Shown here: positions 12,267 to 22,596 of the stretch, piece by piece
Numbering within the stretch: position 1 is the first letter of the stretch
Layout: each line of letters starts with the position of its first letter
Assembly (NCBI GenBank): GCA_033439765.1
Contig: JAULSN010000008.1
Span: 1,550,001 to 1,614,000, forward strand
Direction of reading: 5' to 3'
Length of the DNA: 64,000 bases
DNA from: Lasiosphaeria ovina
Lineage: Eukaryota; Ascomycota; Sordariomycetes; Sordariales; Lasiosphaeriaceae
The notes under the pieces: model-generated
What the model was told of the DNA's origin: nothing
Database searches by the model: none
Seen by the model: only the letters and a program-made list of their open reading frames with translations
Made by a program: the position numbers and the translations under genes

Positions 12267-12902
12267 ATAGTTGAGGGTTGAGGGTGCCAGGATGGAGACA
12301 ATTCAAGAGCCGCATTTGTACGATTGGAAGGAAGTCGACGATCTGTGTCGTGGGGAAGGCGGATGCTAGAACCACACACAAGACGAGCCGGCCGATATAC
12401 TTGCTTGTATGGACCGCCGCCGCATGCAGATGAACGAATGGGCTGAGGAAGCCTGGAGGGTCTGGGCGATATACATACCATGACTTTTGTAACAACATAA
12501 TACTAGACCAAACTCCTACCAATCCTATCAATGTCGGCCACAGATACTACGGTTTGTCTTAGAGTTTTTTGTGATGCCGTTTATTTTGTTTGCGCGCTGG
12601 GCTTTGACTGAGGGACGTACGGGATACTATCCAATCCACTTTCGGGTTCCTTCGGTCTTATTTGGCCGAGCTGGGGTCCCTTGATACTTTTCTATCTCCT
12701 TTTTTTTTTATCAACCACCGTCCCTGCCATTCGCTGGTGAAGCCCTTTCCACCTTTCCACCTTTCAACTTCGAAACCACAGCCTCTTCTTCACTCATCGT
12801 GGTCAACCACGGCCGGCGCAACCAATGAAAACGATGCGCCGCTAGTTGGGACCCAGGGGATAAGATGCAGATGTGCATGCCGATAGCAACGTCCCCTATG
12901 AC
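12267..12902. other. intergenic region, Tom7 to mitochondrial carrier
   Basis: 636 bases. No further gene seen. It ends in a T/C-rich stretch (about 12690-12790) consistent with a promoter or leader for the carrier gene. Confidence 0.5.
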
Positions 12903-13904
12903 ATGACTGAACGCAAGCCTCACGATGCCGGCCTCTCGCGCGCCCTCGTCGAGGCAGTCGCCGGGCTCTCGGCTGGCACTATGGCCACCTTGATCGTCCA
13001 CCCTCTCGACATAGTCAAGACGCGCATGCAAATCCACCGGAGCGCGACAGCACCCTCGGCGGCCCTGACCACGGTCTCGGTCATGCGCAGCCTGGCCCAG
13101 ACCGAGAGGCCCGTCGCCGCCATCTACCGCGGCTTGACCCCCAATCTCTTGGGCAACGCCACCAGCTGGGCCTCCTTCTTCTTCTTCAAGTCGACCTATG
13201 AACGCGCCATTCTGTACTTGAAGCAGAACCGGAGCGATGGCCCTCTCGATGGCGGCTTGCAGCCGTCGTCATCACAGATGCTGTCGCCGGCCGATTTTTT
13301 TGTCTCGTCTCTTGCGGCTGGCGCTACAACGCAGATCATTACAAACCCCATCTGGGTTCTGAAGACGCGCATGCTCTCGTCTGACAGCTCCGCGGCCGGC
13401 GCCTATCCTAGCATGTGGACAGGTGCGGCGCGCCTGTTCCGCGCCGAGGGCGTCCGGGGCTTCTACCGCGGCCTGGGCGTCGGCATGCTTGCCATCAGCC
13501 ACGGGGCCGTCCAGTTCGCCGTCTACGACCCCGTCCGCCGCATGTACTTTGCCCGCCGTCGCCGCCGCTGGCAGCTCGAGAAGGGGCGCCACGGCGGCAG
13601 CGGCGGCGACCTCGTCGACGACAACCACATGTCCAACGAGGCCACGGTTGTGCTTTCCACGCTGGCCAAGCTCGTCGCTGGGGCGACTACGTATCCGCTC
13701 CAGGTGCTACGCAGCCGGCTACAGCACTACGACGCCGACGAGCAGTTCGGCAAGGGCATCCGCGGCGTCGTCAGGAAGCTGTGGCGCGAGGAGGGCCCGC
13801 GCGGCTTCTATAGGGGCATGGTTCCCGGCGTCGTGCGCGTGCTGCCCGCGACGTGGGTCACCTTTCTCGTGTACGAGAACGTCAAGTACTACCTCCCACG
13901 CTAG
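12903..13904 (+). CDS. Mitochondrial carrier family protein, FAD/folate type (Flx1/SLC25A32-like)
   Basis: Inner-membrane solute carrier with six expected membrane helices in three repeats; 333 residues in a single exon, normal for the family. The three signature motifs are HPLDIVKTRMQ (about residue 33), NPIWVLKTRM (about 147) and YPLQVLRSRLQ (about 263). The usual acidic residue is replaced by W in repeat 2 and by Q in repeat 3. This combination is characteristic of the FAD/folate/NAD/pyrimidine carrier branch and best fits Flx1/SLC25A32, so FAD or folate is the likely substrate (inferred from family only). The first in-frame ATG gives MTERKPHD; the frame is open a little further upstream but without an ATG. 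An Arg-rich, Gly-rich insertion (about residues 216-240) lies between repeats 2 and 3 and probably forms an exposed loop. Confidence 0.85.
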   Translation: MTERKPHDAGLSRALVEAVAGLSAGTMATLIVHPLDIVKTRMQIHRSATAPSAALTTVSVMRSLAQTERPVAAIYRGLTPNLLGNATSWASFFFFKSTYERAILYLKQNRSDGPLDGGLQPSSSQMLSPADFFVSSLAAGATTQIITNPIWVLKTRMLSSDSSAAGAYPSMWTGAARLFRAEGVRGFYRGLGVGMLAISHGAVQFAVYDPVRRMYFARRRRRWQLEKGRHGGSGGDLVDDNHMSNEATVVLSTLAKLVAGATTYPLQVLRSRLQHYDADEQFGKGIRGVVRKLWREEGPRGFYRGMVPGVVRVLPATWVTFLVYENVKYYLPR

Positions 13905-14974
13905 GCACAATAGGGGGGAAGGCTTTGGAACCAGTGCATGGTCCCGACTGTGCGATATTCTTGTAGTATTATCGACCCCGCACAAAGAGAAAGAAAAAAA
14001 GAAAGTAATAACAAACTGCAGCCCATCCACCTCTGCTTCAACGTCAGTGCCTAATGCAGGTAACTGGGGAGGGGAGTGATATAAATTATGCAAAGGTGCC
14101 TTTCGTTGGCGCCAAGCGGTTTACTTATTGTTCAAGTTGGAGTACGGCAGCTGGCCCGACTGGCGAGTCACATCAACGAATTCATTTCCAGCAAAATCCC
14201 TAGATCTTTCCTGTAAGAGAAAACAGCGCTTAATTGTTGCAGGCCGCATCAATTGTTCTTGAAGCCCAATGGTTTCCATACTATCGAAGAATATTAGGGT
14301 ACAGGCTCTGAAATTGAGGCTAGTCTTGTTTGTTTGGAGATGTCGTAGGCTCCTCGCGGCTCCTTGTGTCGGATTCGATCAGGCCATGGGCAGATGACGA
14401 CGACAATGCCTCGGGCGTGCGTGGTTGAAGGCGAAGTGTGACCACGACCGCCCGCAGCCGCGTCCGCCGGATACTGCTTTCAGATAGCGCCTACTTGGCT
14501 CCAGGCCAGCCTTCGCCCGGCGACAAGGTACTGTAAACCCCACTAGCGGTACCGTACGGCCCCTCCAAGTCCATCCCCAACCCGCATCATCAAACGCGGG
14601 GCCAAGCAATGATTTAAAGTCTACTGAGGCCTCGTGCTGGGAACCCAAGACGTCTGTCTGGCCGGCGTGACACGATGCAAAAGAATAGAGATAACCCAAA
14701 CCACTGCAAAAGCCACGGCAGTGCCGCACTACTAGTTCTAGCACCGACAAGACTAGAGCTGGCCTAGACTGACTGCATCACCGGGGAGTTCAACCTGCAG
14801 GACAGAAAGAGAATAACCTACCTACCTTAACTACTCTAGGGACGGATAGCGTGAGTAGTGGCGCAGTGCAGGGCAGAGCAGAGGAGCAAAGAAGCGACCG
14901 ATCCATCCATCGCCAACGGCCTACCGACCGACGGATCGACTGACCGACTGAGGTGTCGGGTGGAGCAAGACACA
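13905..14974. other. intergenic region, carrier to Rab GAP
   Basis: 1,070 bases with no supported gene. Open frames on the reverse strand (14379-14750 and 14790-15137) have no recognisable pattern and lie in promoter-like DNA of the downstream gene. Confidence 0.5.
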
Positions 14975-17851
14975 ATGACGCGCATCGCCAAGGTGACGTC
15001 GAGTCCTCCGCCTGCACCACGGCAGTCTTCTTATTCTCCGCCGCCCTCGTCTCAACAAGCTCCCCTCCTTCCTCGGTCCGAGACAAGTGTCCCAGTTCCA
15101 GATCCAGATCCAGATTCAGTTGCAGCCCGTCCAGCATCGCCGGCTGGCAGCTTCTACGCCATGAGCGACGACGAAGAGGGCGACTACGACACCATCACGC
15201 ACGCCCAGACGGGCCGCGGCGTCAAGCTGCTCTTCTCCAAGAGCAAGGTCTACATCCACCCCACACCCTCGTCCAAGGACAACATCCCCGGCTACATTGC
15301 CCTGCTGCAGCAGAAGAACGCCGTCCCGAATGACCGCCCCATCTCGTCCTCGTCGAGGGACTCGCGCTCGCCCGCCTCGTCGGACCTGCTGCTCGCCTGG
15401 GTCCCCGAGTCGCAGCTCGGCGATGCCGCCAGCATCTACGTCAAGGTAGACCTGTGCGACGGCGAGTCCCCCCCGAAACAGTCGTACCTGGTGCCGCCCC
15501 CCCCCACCGTCACCACCCACCGCGGCTCGCTCGGCCACTATGCCTTTGCCGTCCCCGTCAGCGCCGTCTACAGCCTCGTCGTGCGCCCTCCGAGCCTCGG
15601 CTGGTGGTTTGGCAGCGTCATCATCAACAGCCGCGCCGGCGACAGCTTCCCCGCCCTCTTCTTCCACGATAATGAGTGCCAGAGCACCATTCTGCAGAAG
15701 AAGAAGCGCGCCCGCGAGTCCTTCGACCCCTTTGGCGAGACTGGCGAGATGTTCTGGGGCGGCGACGAGGTCCTGCGCTGGCTGCGCCGCTACGTCCACA
15801 TCGAACGGAGCGGCGCCGAGCCCAACATCTACCTCGTCGAGCCCTCCCCTGAGGACAGCGCCGCCTTCAGCGGCAAGCTGACCACCAGCACCCCGAGCGC
15901 CATCGGCCGCCGGGACAGCGCCATCGGGGCCCAAGGCCGGGGGCTGGCGGGACCCTCCCAGGCCGGCGCAGGCGATGCCGGCATGGATCCCTTCATGAAG
16001 TTCGTCAAGGAGACGGGATGGAATATCATGGAAAAGTTCAGCAAGGTCACCACCCTCACCCGCCAGGCCGCCAAGGATGTGCTCGACAACCCTCGCATGC
16101 CGCCCCAGGTCCGGAGGTTGATGCAGAACCCCGAAGTCCAGACGCTGCAGGACGAGTTCGACAGCGCCCGCATCTACCTCGCCCGGTGGGCTATGGGTAT
16201 CGCTGAGCAGGGCGAGCGCGACCGCAACAGGAGGATATGGACCGCCCGAGACGTCATGGAGCTCGAGGACACGGATGTCGGCGAATTCGAGCTGCTCGAC
16301 AGCACGAGCAGCCTGACGCTGGAGCAGATGAGGAAGCCCGTCACCCTCAAGGAGTGGAAGACTTTCTTCGACTCTCGCACCGGCCGCCTGTCGGTCACGG
16401 TGGACGAGGTCAAAGAGCGCATATTCCACGGCGGCTTGGACCCCGAAGACGGCGTCAGGAAGGAGGCCTGGCCGTATCTCCTGGGTGTCCACGACTGGTA
16501 CAGCACCGAGGACGAGCGCAAGGCCGAAGCCGCGTCGCTCAGAGACGCTTATATCAAGCTCAAGGGCACCTGGTGGGAACGCCAAATTGATCTGGGCGGG
16601 GAGGGTGAAGAGGGCGAGTGGTGGAGAGAGCAAAAGAACCGGATAGGTAAGTCGCCTCGCCGTCCGGCTCGACCGGGGGTCGCCTTTCCATTTTCCCCCT
16701 GGCAGTCTTCTAACCTGCCGTGTAGAAAAGGACGTTCACCGTACTGACCGCCATGTCCTAATATTTGCTGGCGAAGACATACCGCACCCCGACCCCGACT
16801 CGCCGTTTGCGAGCGTCGGCACCAACGTGCACATGGAGCAGATGAAAGACATGCTTCTGACGTACAACGAGTACAACAAGGACCTGGGCTACGTCCAGGG
16901 CATGTCGGATCTCCTCGCCCCCATCTACGCGGTGATGCAGGACGACGCCCTGGCCTTTTGGGCCTTCCAGCGCTTCATGGAACGCATGGAACGCAACTTT
17001 CTGCGCGACCAGTCGGGCATGCGCACGCAGCTGCTCACCCTCGACCACCTCGTCCAGTTTATGGACCCCAAGCTCTACGCCCACCTGCAGTCCGCCGACA
17101 GCACAAACTTTTTCTTCTTCTTCCGCATGCTGCTTGTCTGGTATAAGCGCGAGTTCAACTGGCCCGACGTGCTGCATCTCTGGGAGGTGCTGTGGACGGA
17201 CTTTTTGAGCAGCAACTTCCACCTCTTTGTGGCTCTGGCAATTCTCGAGAAGCATCGCGATGTCATAATGACACATCTGAAGCACTTTGACGAGGTTCTT
17301 AAATACGGTGAGTTTTCTTTCTCTGTCTTTACATTAGTGACGAATCAGCTGACGTTTGTTTGAATGAAATAGTCAATGAACTATCTGGGACCATGGATCT
17401 CGAGTCGACGCTGGTCCGCGCCGAGGCCCTGTTCCGACGCTTCCACCGCCTCGTCGAAGCCTCGGACAAGAAGGACAACTTCCCGGCGCCTAGACTGCGT
17501 CCGAGTCTTGGGTCCCCGTCCGCATCTTCTGCGACAACTCCTGCTGCTGCCAACCCAACATCCCCTGGCAGTCGCAGCGGAAATGCACCGCCGCCCCTGA
17601 CCTCTCCGCGCCGTAGCAATAACAACGTCAATGCCACAAATCCTAATACGACCCCGAGTAGCGCGGGCAAGGCCCCAGAGACTGCTGCCACCGCTACCAA
17701 GGTCATCACCCCCGAGCTGCGCAAGCTGCTGAGCCGCACCGTCGAGGTCCTCACGCGGAAGGAGGTCGCCAAGAAAGGCGAAGGCCTCTCGTCGCTGTCG
17801 TCGTCTGCCGCGGCCGCGAGCCTTGCTGCCGCAAGGCAGAGTGCGAGGTGA
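14975..17851 (+). CDS. Rab GTPase-activating protein with TBC domain (Gyp7/TBC1D15-like)
   Basis: Stimulates GTP hydrolysis by Rab GTPases. Gyp7 acts on Ypt7 and relatives in vacuole and endosome traffic, and that role is inferred here. Exons 14975-16646, 16726-17307 and 17373-17851 give 910 residues; introns of 79 and 65 bases have GT/AG ends. The N-terminal half has the Gyp7-type PH-like regulatory region (GRGVKLLFSKSKVYIHP...DNIPGYIALL). The TBC domain starts near residue 486 (GLDPEDGVRKEAWPYLLGVH). Both catalytic signatures are intact: the arginine finger in IEKDVHRTDR (R about 563, split by intron 1) and the glutamine finger in YVQGMSDLL (about 615). A family-typical run of five phenylalanines (TNFFFFFRM) is present. 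The C-terminal tail is rich in Ser, Pro, Asn and Ala. Start chosen at CACAATG (MTRIAKVTS); a later ATG at MSDDEEGDYD is an alternative. Confidence 0.93.
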
Positions 17852-19592
17852 TGACAGGAAGACGGTTAAAAAAGTATACGATAGAGTCCGGTCTGTTGAA
17901 AGACAATTACCTTTTTGGGTTTTCGGGAAGCGAAGTACAAGAGAAGAAAGAAGATGTACAACCAAAAGCTTGGCCGCCTTGTTGTTATTATTATTATTGT
18001 TTTTGTTGCTTGCCAGCCACACTCCCCACCTCCTGCCCCCATTGCATATTTTTCTTAGCTGCTGGAAGGGGGGGGGGTTTTTTCATGAATCGTCGTTGTG
18101 TGCCAGGTGGGGAGCAGGAATCGAACAGAAGATGAAGGAAGGAAGGACGTATATACATATACATGCATAGACACGCAGTGCTACGCAGAGAAGAGACGAG
18201 ACGAGACTGAGACGAGACGAAAGCATGATGAGGCCGTGACAAAACCGGGGCAGGGAAAGGGCAAAGGCAAGAACAAGGGAATGTGGTAGGAGGGGGGTAT
18301 GGAAACAGAAGAGCGGAGGTGTCTAGCATTGCTTTTCTTTTGCATATTTTGTTTGTTTTGTCTCTTTGGGTTCAGGCGGCTTGCGGTGCGGTCCCTGGCT
18401 GCTTGCTTCGGTAGTGAGCAAGGAGAGCGAGAGGGACAGGGAGAGGGCCAGCTGGGTTTGGTATACGCACGTGGATTCACACATCGGCGCTACTTGCCTT
18501 GCCTTGCCCCACGACGGGTTATATTTATTACCTGTTTGACTTTTCTCGAATAAAACTCAAGCTCGTTAGAACCATGCCACACTCTACTCTCTTCTCCATC
18601 AACAAAATACTCAATAATCGATTCGCCCGGTTTTGCGTTTGCCTTTTATTCAGAGAGAAATTCCCGGTCCCTCGACATATATAGGTATATACACGTATCC
18701 TCGGGTCGAATTAATAGCAAACCCGGACAAGCTTGGGGGTTTGTTTCATGGTCGCAGAAGAGGCCGTGGCGTTTTCCATTCAACGATATCCTATCTCAGG
18801 AAGAACGAGGTCACCTCAGCGACTTGCTTGCATGAAAAACCCCGGCTATCTTTATTGGGGAGTGAGTCTAGGGGTCTGTGTTGAGGGGTGTGTGATACTA
18901 GGGTCGCCTCGACGGCGAGGGTGATAGTTATGTGATGATGAAAATGATAATGCCGGTAGTCTCGGTCCTCCCCATGCCATTCTCTCGTACTGCCTGAGAA
19001 ACGAGTTTCCCATCAGAACTCGAAAGCTCGCAATAGAAGAGAAACCTGCGCAAGGAACGCCAGAGGGGTTGGTGGGTGATGTCTTCGTTCAGCTGTGTCT
19101 GAGAAGCCAATACGTCACCCCACCACAGGTCGTATTGCGGCAACCCCCCCAATAGTTCCCAAAAGAATAAAAATAAAAATAAACACAAAACGGTTCCCTC
19201 CCCTTATCTATCCTACCGTCCCTCTCCAACTTTCCAGAACCCCCTTTATCTCGAGAAATGAATGCCTTTCAACGTTGAGGCGATTCGTGTTTAGCCAGAG
19301 TTCTCCCTAAATGGGCAGGGCAGGATATAAGAGAGCGGTGAATTTTGGCGCAAAAGGCACGAAAAAGTCATCCTCCTCTAAGATGGTGTAATGATGGAAA
19401 ATCCGCGAGCAACTGCAGCTTGGGGCTCGTTATGAAGGAGCACAAGATGTGACCTGAACCTCAGGTGTTGGTCCCCACTCGGCTCCAAAGTCGAAACTGA
19501 AAGTATGTGGTTTTAGCGTCTGTGTCATGACGCCCTGGCTATGAACTCACCCCCTGTCGTCTTCGTCGTTCTCGTCGTCGTCGTCGTTACGG
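17852..19592. other. convergent 3' region, Rab GAP / 2EXR-like gene
   Basis: 1.74 kb between converging stop codons. It holds a GAGAC-rich stretch (18188-18221), a G-run followed by a T-run (18067-18085) and no recognised gene in most of its length. The segment 19430-19592, on the reverse strand, appears to be coding-like sequence belonging to the neighbouring gene in a shifted frame (see findings). Confidence 0.5.
18188..18221. repeat. GAGAC-type simple repeat
   Basis: Imperfect direct repeats of GAGAC in the 3' flank of the Rab GAP gene. Confidence 0.7.
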
Positions 19593-19630
19593 TCAAGCAC
19601 GGTATGCTCGCCAATGACCGTCCACGCGGT
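19430..19630 (-). pseudogene. shifted-frame C-terminal coding segment of the 2EXR-like gene
   Basis: Immediately after the IDR codons of the main frame, the next frame reads WTVIGEHTVLDRN, then an Asp/Glu-rich run. A 54-base intron follows (donor GTGAG at 19550, acceptor TTTCAG at 19497), then an exon in the correct phase (GFDFGAEWGPTPEVQ...) ending with TAA at 19430-19432. The intron phase, branch-like GCTAAAA and protein-like composition argue that this is the genuine C terminus, separated from the main frame by a one-base shift near 19622-19632. Whether this is a sequence error, a real mutation or a missed splice event cannot be decided here. Confidence 0.5.
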
Positions 19631-21749
19631 CTATGGTAATCTTGAGAGTCTTGCGAGGCGCAGCAAAGTCGTCACCGCTATCGTTATCATCGTTTTGATC
19701 CCCATCGGCTTCAGATTCGGCTTCACTCGAGTCCAGATCGGTATCAAACTCTGACGAATCTGCCGAGTCGTAGCCGAGTTCCTTCATCCGCATCCGCTTC
19801 TTGCAACGGACGCGGCTGTCGTGGTCAAACTTTTCCTCATGTCGGCGGCGGTCCTCGATCCGACGCCGCTCGGCCACTATGTGGTCTTCCCACAGTCCTC
19901 TCAGCACGCACTTGTCCTTCTCGAGACAACCCTCTTCGATACGCCGCCGCAGTCCGCTAAGCGCACTATCGGCTCGCCGTCCAAGCTCTTCGCGCTTGTC
20001 AAGAATCAGCTTGTCGTTCTCCCACATCTGGCCAAAGACGCCCTCGCGCTGTAGCGCCTCCAGGTGGCGAGGCAAAAACCGCAAGTCTAGCGTCGTCTCC
20101 AAGTGGCGCGGTGGCTCCTTTCCATCCGCGTAGCTCACAGGCCCATAGCACCGCTCGATATAATCGTCACCCGTGACGAACGGAGCATACAGGTTTATGC
20201 GGACGAAGTTGGTATCGATCCGCTTGAGCGCTTTGATCATCGGTGACCCTCTGCTAAATAGTTTCACGATGCTGAGGTACCGCCCGTCACGGACAACCAC
20301 CTCTTCGTCGTCCAAATCCCGCAAGGTCCGCTGGTTCTGCTCAAAGACTGGCGAGATGGTAACGGTCAGAGTATTGAGGGAGATTTTGTTCTTGTTGATA
20401 GGGGCCCAAGGACCAACAGGGCTCATCGGGGTGAGTGAGGGAGGTGTTGTAACAAGCCCGGGCGTATTGACCAAAGCCTCCAGGGCTCGAACCAAGAGGG
20501 ACTGGTATTGCTTTCCAGTACGGTTGGGCTCAAGCTCGACACCCATGTGACGAATCAAGTGGCCGTACTTGTTAAGGTTGATGAGAGGACCGTGTGCCCG
20601 TGTCGCGGCTTTGATGCGGTTCCTCATATTTTGACGTTTTGCACTGCCGCGGCCGCCAAAATTGCCTCGGGTGCCGGTTCCTAGAGTGGTGCGAATCCAA
20701 AATAAGGTCTCATCGCTATCACTATTTCCGCCATCGCTCAGGTGTGAGACTTCGGCCGGAATCGCCTCGGGGTCGCGCAGCAGGTACATGAAGTTGTTCT
20801 CCGAGTACAGAATGCGAGTACCCTCCTCGGCGGTCTGTCTGCATACGCGCAGTATCTTCGGGTCTATTGTAATGTCGACATCCCCGTTACGGATTCTGGA
20901 GCGGCGGACCACTTGTGTCCACAGCCGACTCACGGGGATATAGTTTCGGGACACCAGTAGATAGCGATAGATCTTATCCCGGATCTCGAGCGCGATCTTA
21001 AGGAAGTAAGGAATACCCTGAACGTCACAAGAAACAACCTGACCGTCACGAGAAACCTTTTGCAAATCCACCGCGCTCGACTGCTGTTGCAAATCCCGTC
21101 GTCCCTTCCGGGTTTTGGGCTTCTTATTCCCGACCGGCTTCTTGGTCTTCTTCGCCAGTGGTGCCTCTGGTTCGAGAGGGGGGTCAATGATGATAAGACA
21201 CTCCAGTTCTTGACGCTGATTGATTGGCGGGGGCGGCATGTTTGTTGTCTTGAGCTTCTTCGCAGGTGACCCTTCGAGCCTATCAACTCTTCTGGGGGCA
21301 TCACGAGTTCGTTCAGGAAGTCGATTGCGCCAGACACCAGGCGGTGGCTCGATGATCATCACCTCTTCATCGCTGTGTCCCATGTGCGAGACTTTACGTT
21401 TAGGCGGTGACAGTTCAAGAGGGGGAATGCGAGCCTGACGCAGGTTTGTTGACGAGGCAATCGGGGACCAAGCTCTTGACTGAAAGCGCCGGCTGGACGC
21501 AACGGCATTGCTTCTCTGGTCCTCTTCGTCCTCGTCGAGGTCGATTAACGTTCGCGTATGGCTCCCGAATCTGGAGGGGGCCGCTCTCGCGTCTGCCATT
21601 AGGCCGCCAGTCGACTGGCGTTCCTGTTCAGACAGCCATCTACCGACTGAGTCATAAGTCTCATTGCGTCGGCTTCCCAGGCTTGGTAGAGAGAACGGTT
21701 GTTCTCGAGTACGGTAGCTGCCGCTGCTGCGGTACGACATTGCCCTCAT
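19593..21749 (-). CDS. 2EXR/F-box-like protein of unknown function (possible 3' frameshift)
   Basis: One long exon encodes 718 residues, start MRAMSYRSSGSYR. Residues about 245-328 (ALEIRDKIYRYLLVS, then LDPKILRVCRQ-like and EEGTRILYSENNF segments) match the pattern of fungal 2EXR/F-box-like domains, common in Pezizomycotina and without a known activity. The N-terminal third is basic, Ser/Pro-rich and probably disordered, with KKLK and KKTKKP nuclear-signal-like stretches. Three hydrophobic-acidic clusters there (TLIDLDEDEED, EEVMIIEPP, ECLIIIDPP) resemble SUMO-interacting motifs. The C terminus is very acidic. The frame as read ends shortly after KTLKITIDR. Just downstream another frame continues with convincing coding sequence and a normal intron to a stop at 19430, so the annotated end may be wrong. 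Molecular function is not known. Confidence 0.8.
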   Translation of the reverse strand: MRAMSYRSSGSYRTREQPFSLPSLGSRRNETYDSVGRWLSEQERQSTGGLMADARAAPSRFGSHTRTLIDLDEDEEDQRSNAVASSRRFQSRAWSPIASSTNLRQARIPPLELSPPKRKVSHMGHSDEEVMIIEPPPGVWRNRLPERTRDAPRRVDRLEGSPAKKLKTTNMPPPPINQRQELECLIIIDPPLEPEAPLAKKTKKPVGNKKPKTRKGRRDLQQQSSAVDLQKVSRDGQVVSCDVQGIPYFLKIALEIRDKIYRYLLVSRNYIPVSRLWTQVVRRSRIRNGDVDITIDPKILRVCRQTAEEGTRILYSENNFMYLLRDPEAIPAEVSHLSDGGNSDSDETLFWIRTTLGTGTRGNFGGRGSAKRQNMRNRIKAATRAHGPLINLNKYGHLIRHMGVELEPNRTGKQYQSLLVRALEALVNTPGLVTTPPSLTPMSPVGPWAPINKNKISLNTLTVTISPVFEQNQRTLRDLDDEEVVVRDGRYLSIVKLFSRGSPMIKALKRIDTNFVRINLYAPFVTGDDYIERCYGPVSYADGKEPPRHLETTLDLRFLPRHLEALQREGVFGQMWENDKLILDKREELGRRADSALSGLRRRIEEGCLEKDKCVLRGLWEDHIVAERRRIEDRRRHEEKFDHDSRVRCKKRMRMKELGYDSADSSEFDTDLDSSEAESEADGDQNDDNDSGDDFAAPRKTLKITIDRVDGHWRAYRA

Positions 21750-22557
21750 TTTGATGAATCAAGCGAGAAGCTGCTCCGTATTGCTCCTGGTCAGTAATTG
21801 GCTCATCGTGCCGATACTTGTGGAAAATACATACCTTTAGTGTATGTAGAGGAGCTTTGACGCCGTCGGGCGTCTCGCTTGGATTTTACGTTCCAGCTAA
21901 ATGAGCTGGGTGATAAGAATGCTAACTAGAAACAGGATGGGAGAGCCCAAGAACTGCAATTTCTGGTAAGAGATAAGATGCAAGATGCGGGACCTCAATC
22001 TGATGTTGGCTGGAGATGAAGACGGAGTCACGTCCCATAAGGCTGGAACATGCGGTGGCGATATTTTCAGGGAAAGGTTCAAGACTTCAAGGCAAGGAGC
22101 TTGGTGAGCTTGAAGTCAGGCACCCCGAAGGGTGGAGGTTATTAGGAGCGCGCTGTGAAAGAAATGTCAGAGGACATGTATGTATCGGAAGGGCGAAGCG
22201 ATCTTTGACCTTCCTCCTTGTCGCATTAGTATTGGTGTGAACAGTGACGGAGCAATAAAGGGTATCTTGGGGGAGGTTTGGATAAGCCCAAGCCGGAATC
22301 TGAAAGAGAGTGCTGTAGAGACGGGCGCGTAGGCAGCTGGGAGTGATAAGGGTACAAGGCAGCGACTAGGCTATGCCTCTGGGAGAGCTTGACTAATCTG
22401 GGCCCGAGAGGGTCCAGATTAGATGTGGTGTGGAAATGGAAAATAGGGATCGCGAACCGAAGTGATAAAAATGCAGACCTTCAACGTATGATTAAATGAA
22501 GGAAAAGTGATGAATGTTCCTAGGTGGAGTCTCGGCCAGAGGCAGAGAAAGGCATGT

Positions 22558-22596
22558 CGGCGGCGGCGGCGGCGGCGGTGGTGGTGGTGGTGGTGG
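22558..22596. repeat. CGG/TGG trinucleotide repeat
   Basis: Seven CGG units followed directly by six TGG units in non-coding DNA. Confidence 0.85.

Noticed and set aside
15116..16633. 505-codon open frame on the reverse strand of the Rab GAP gene
   Set aside because: It mirrors the real exon in GC-rich DNA, has no recognisable protein pattern, and overlaps the conserved regulatory and TBC regions on the forward strand.
18100..18140. Sequence resembling a tRNA T-arm (GGAATCGAAC, reverse strand)
   Set aside because: The flanking bases do not form a five-base-pair T stem, and no acceptor or anticodon stem could be found.
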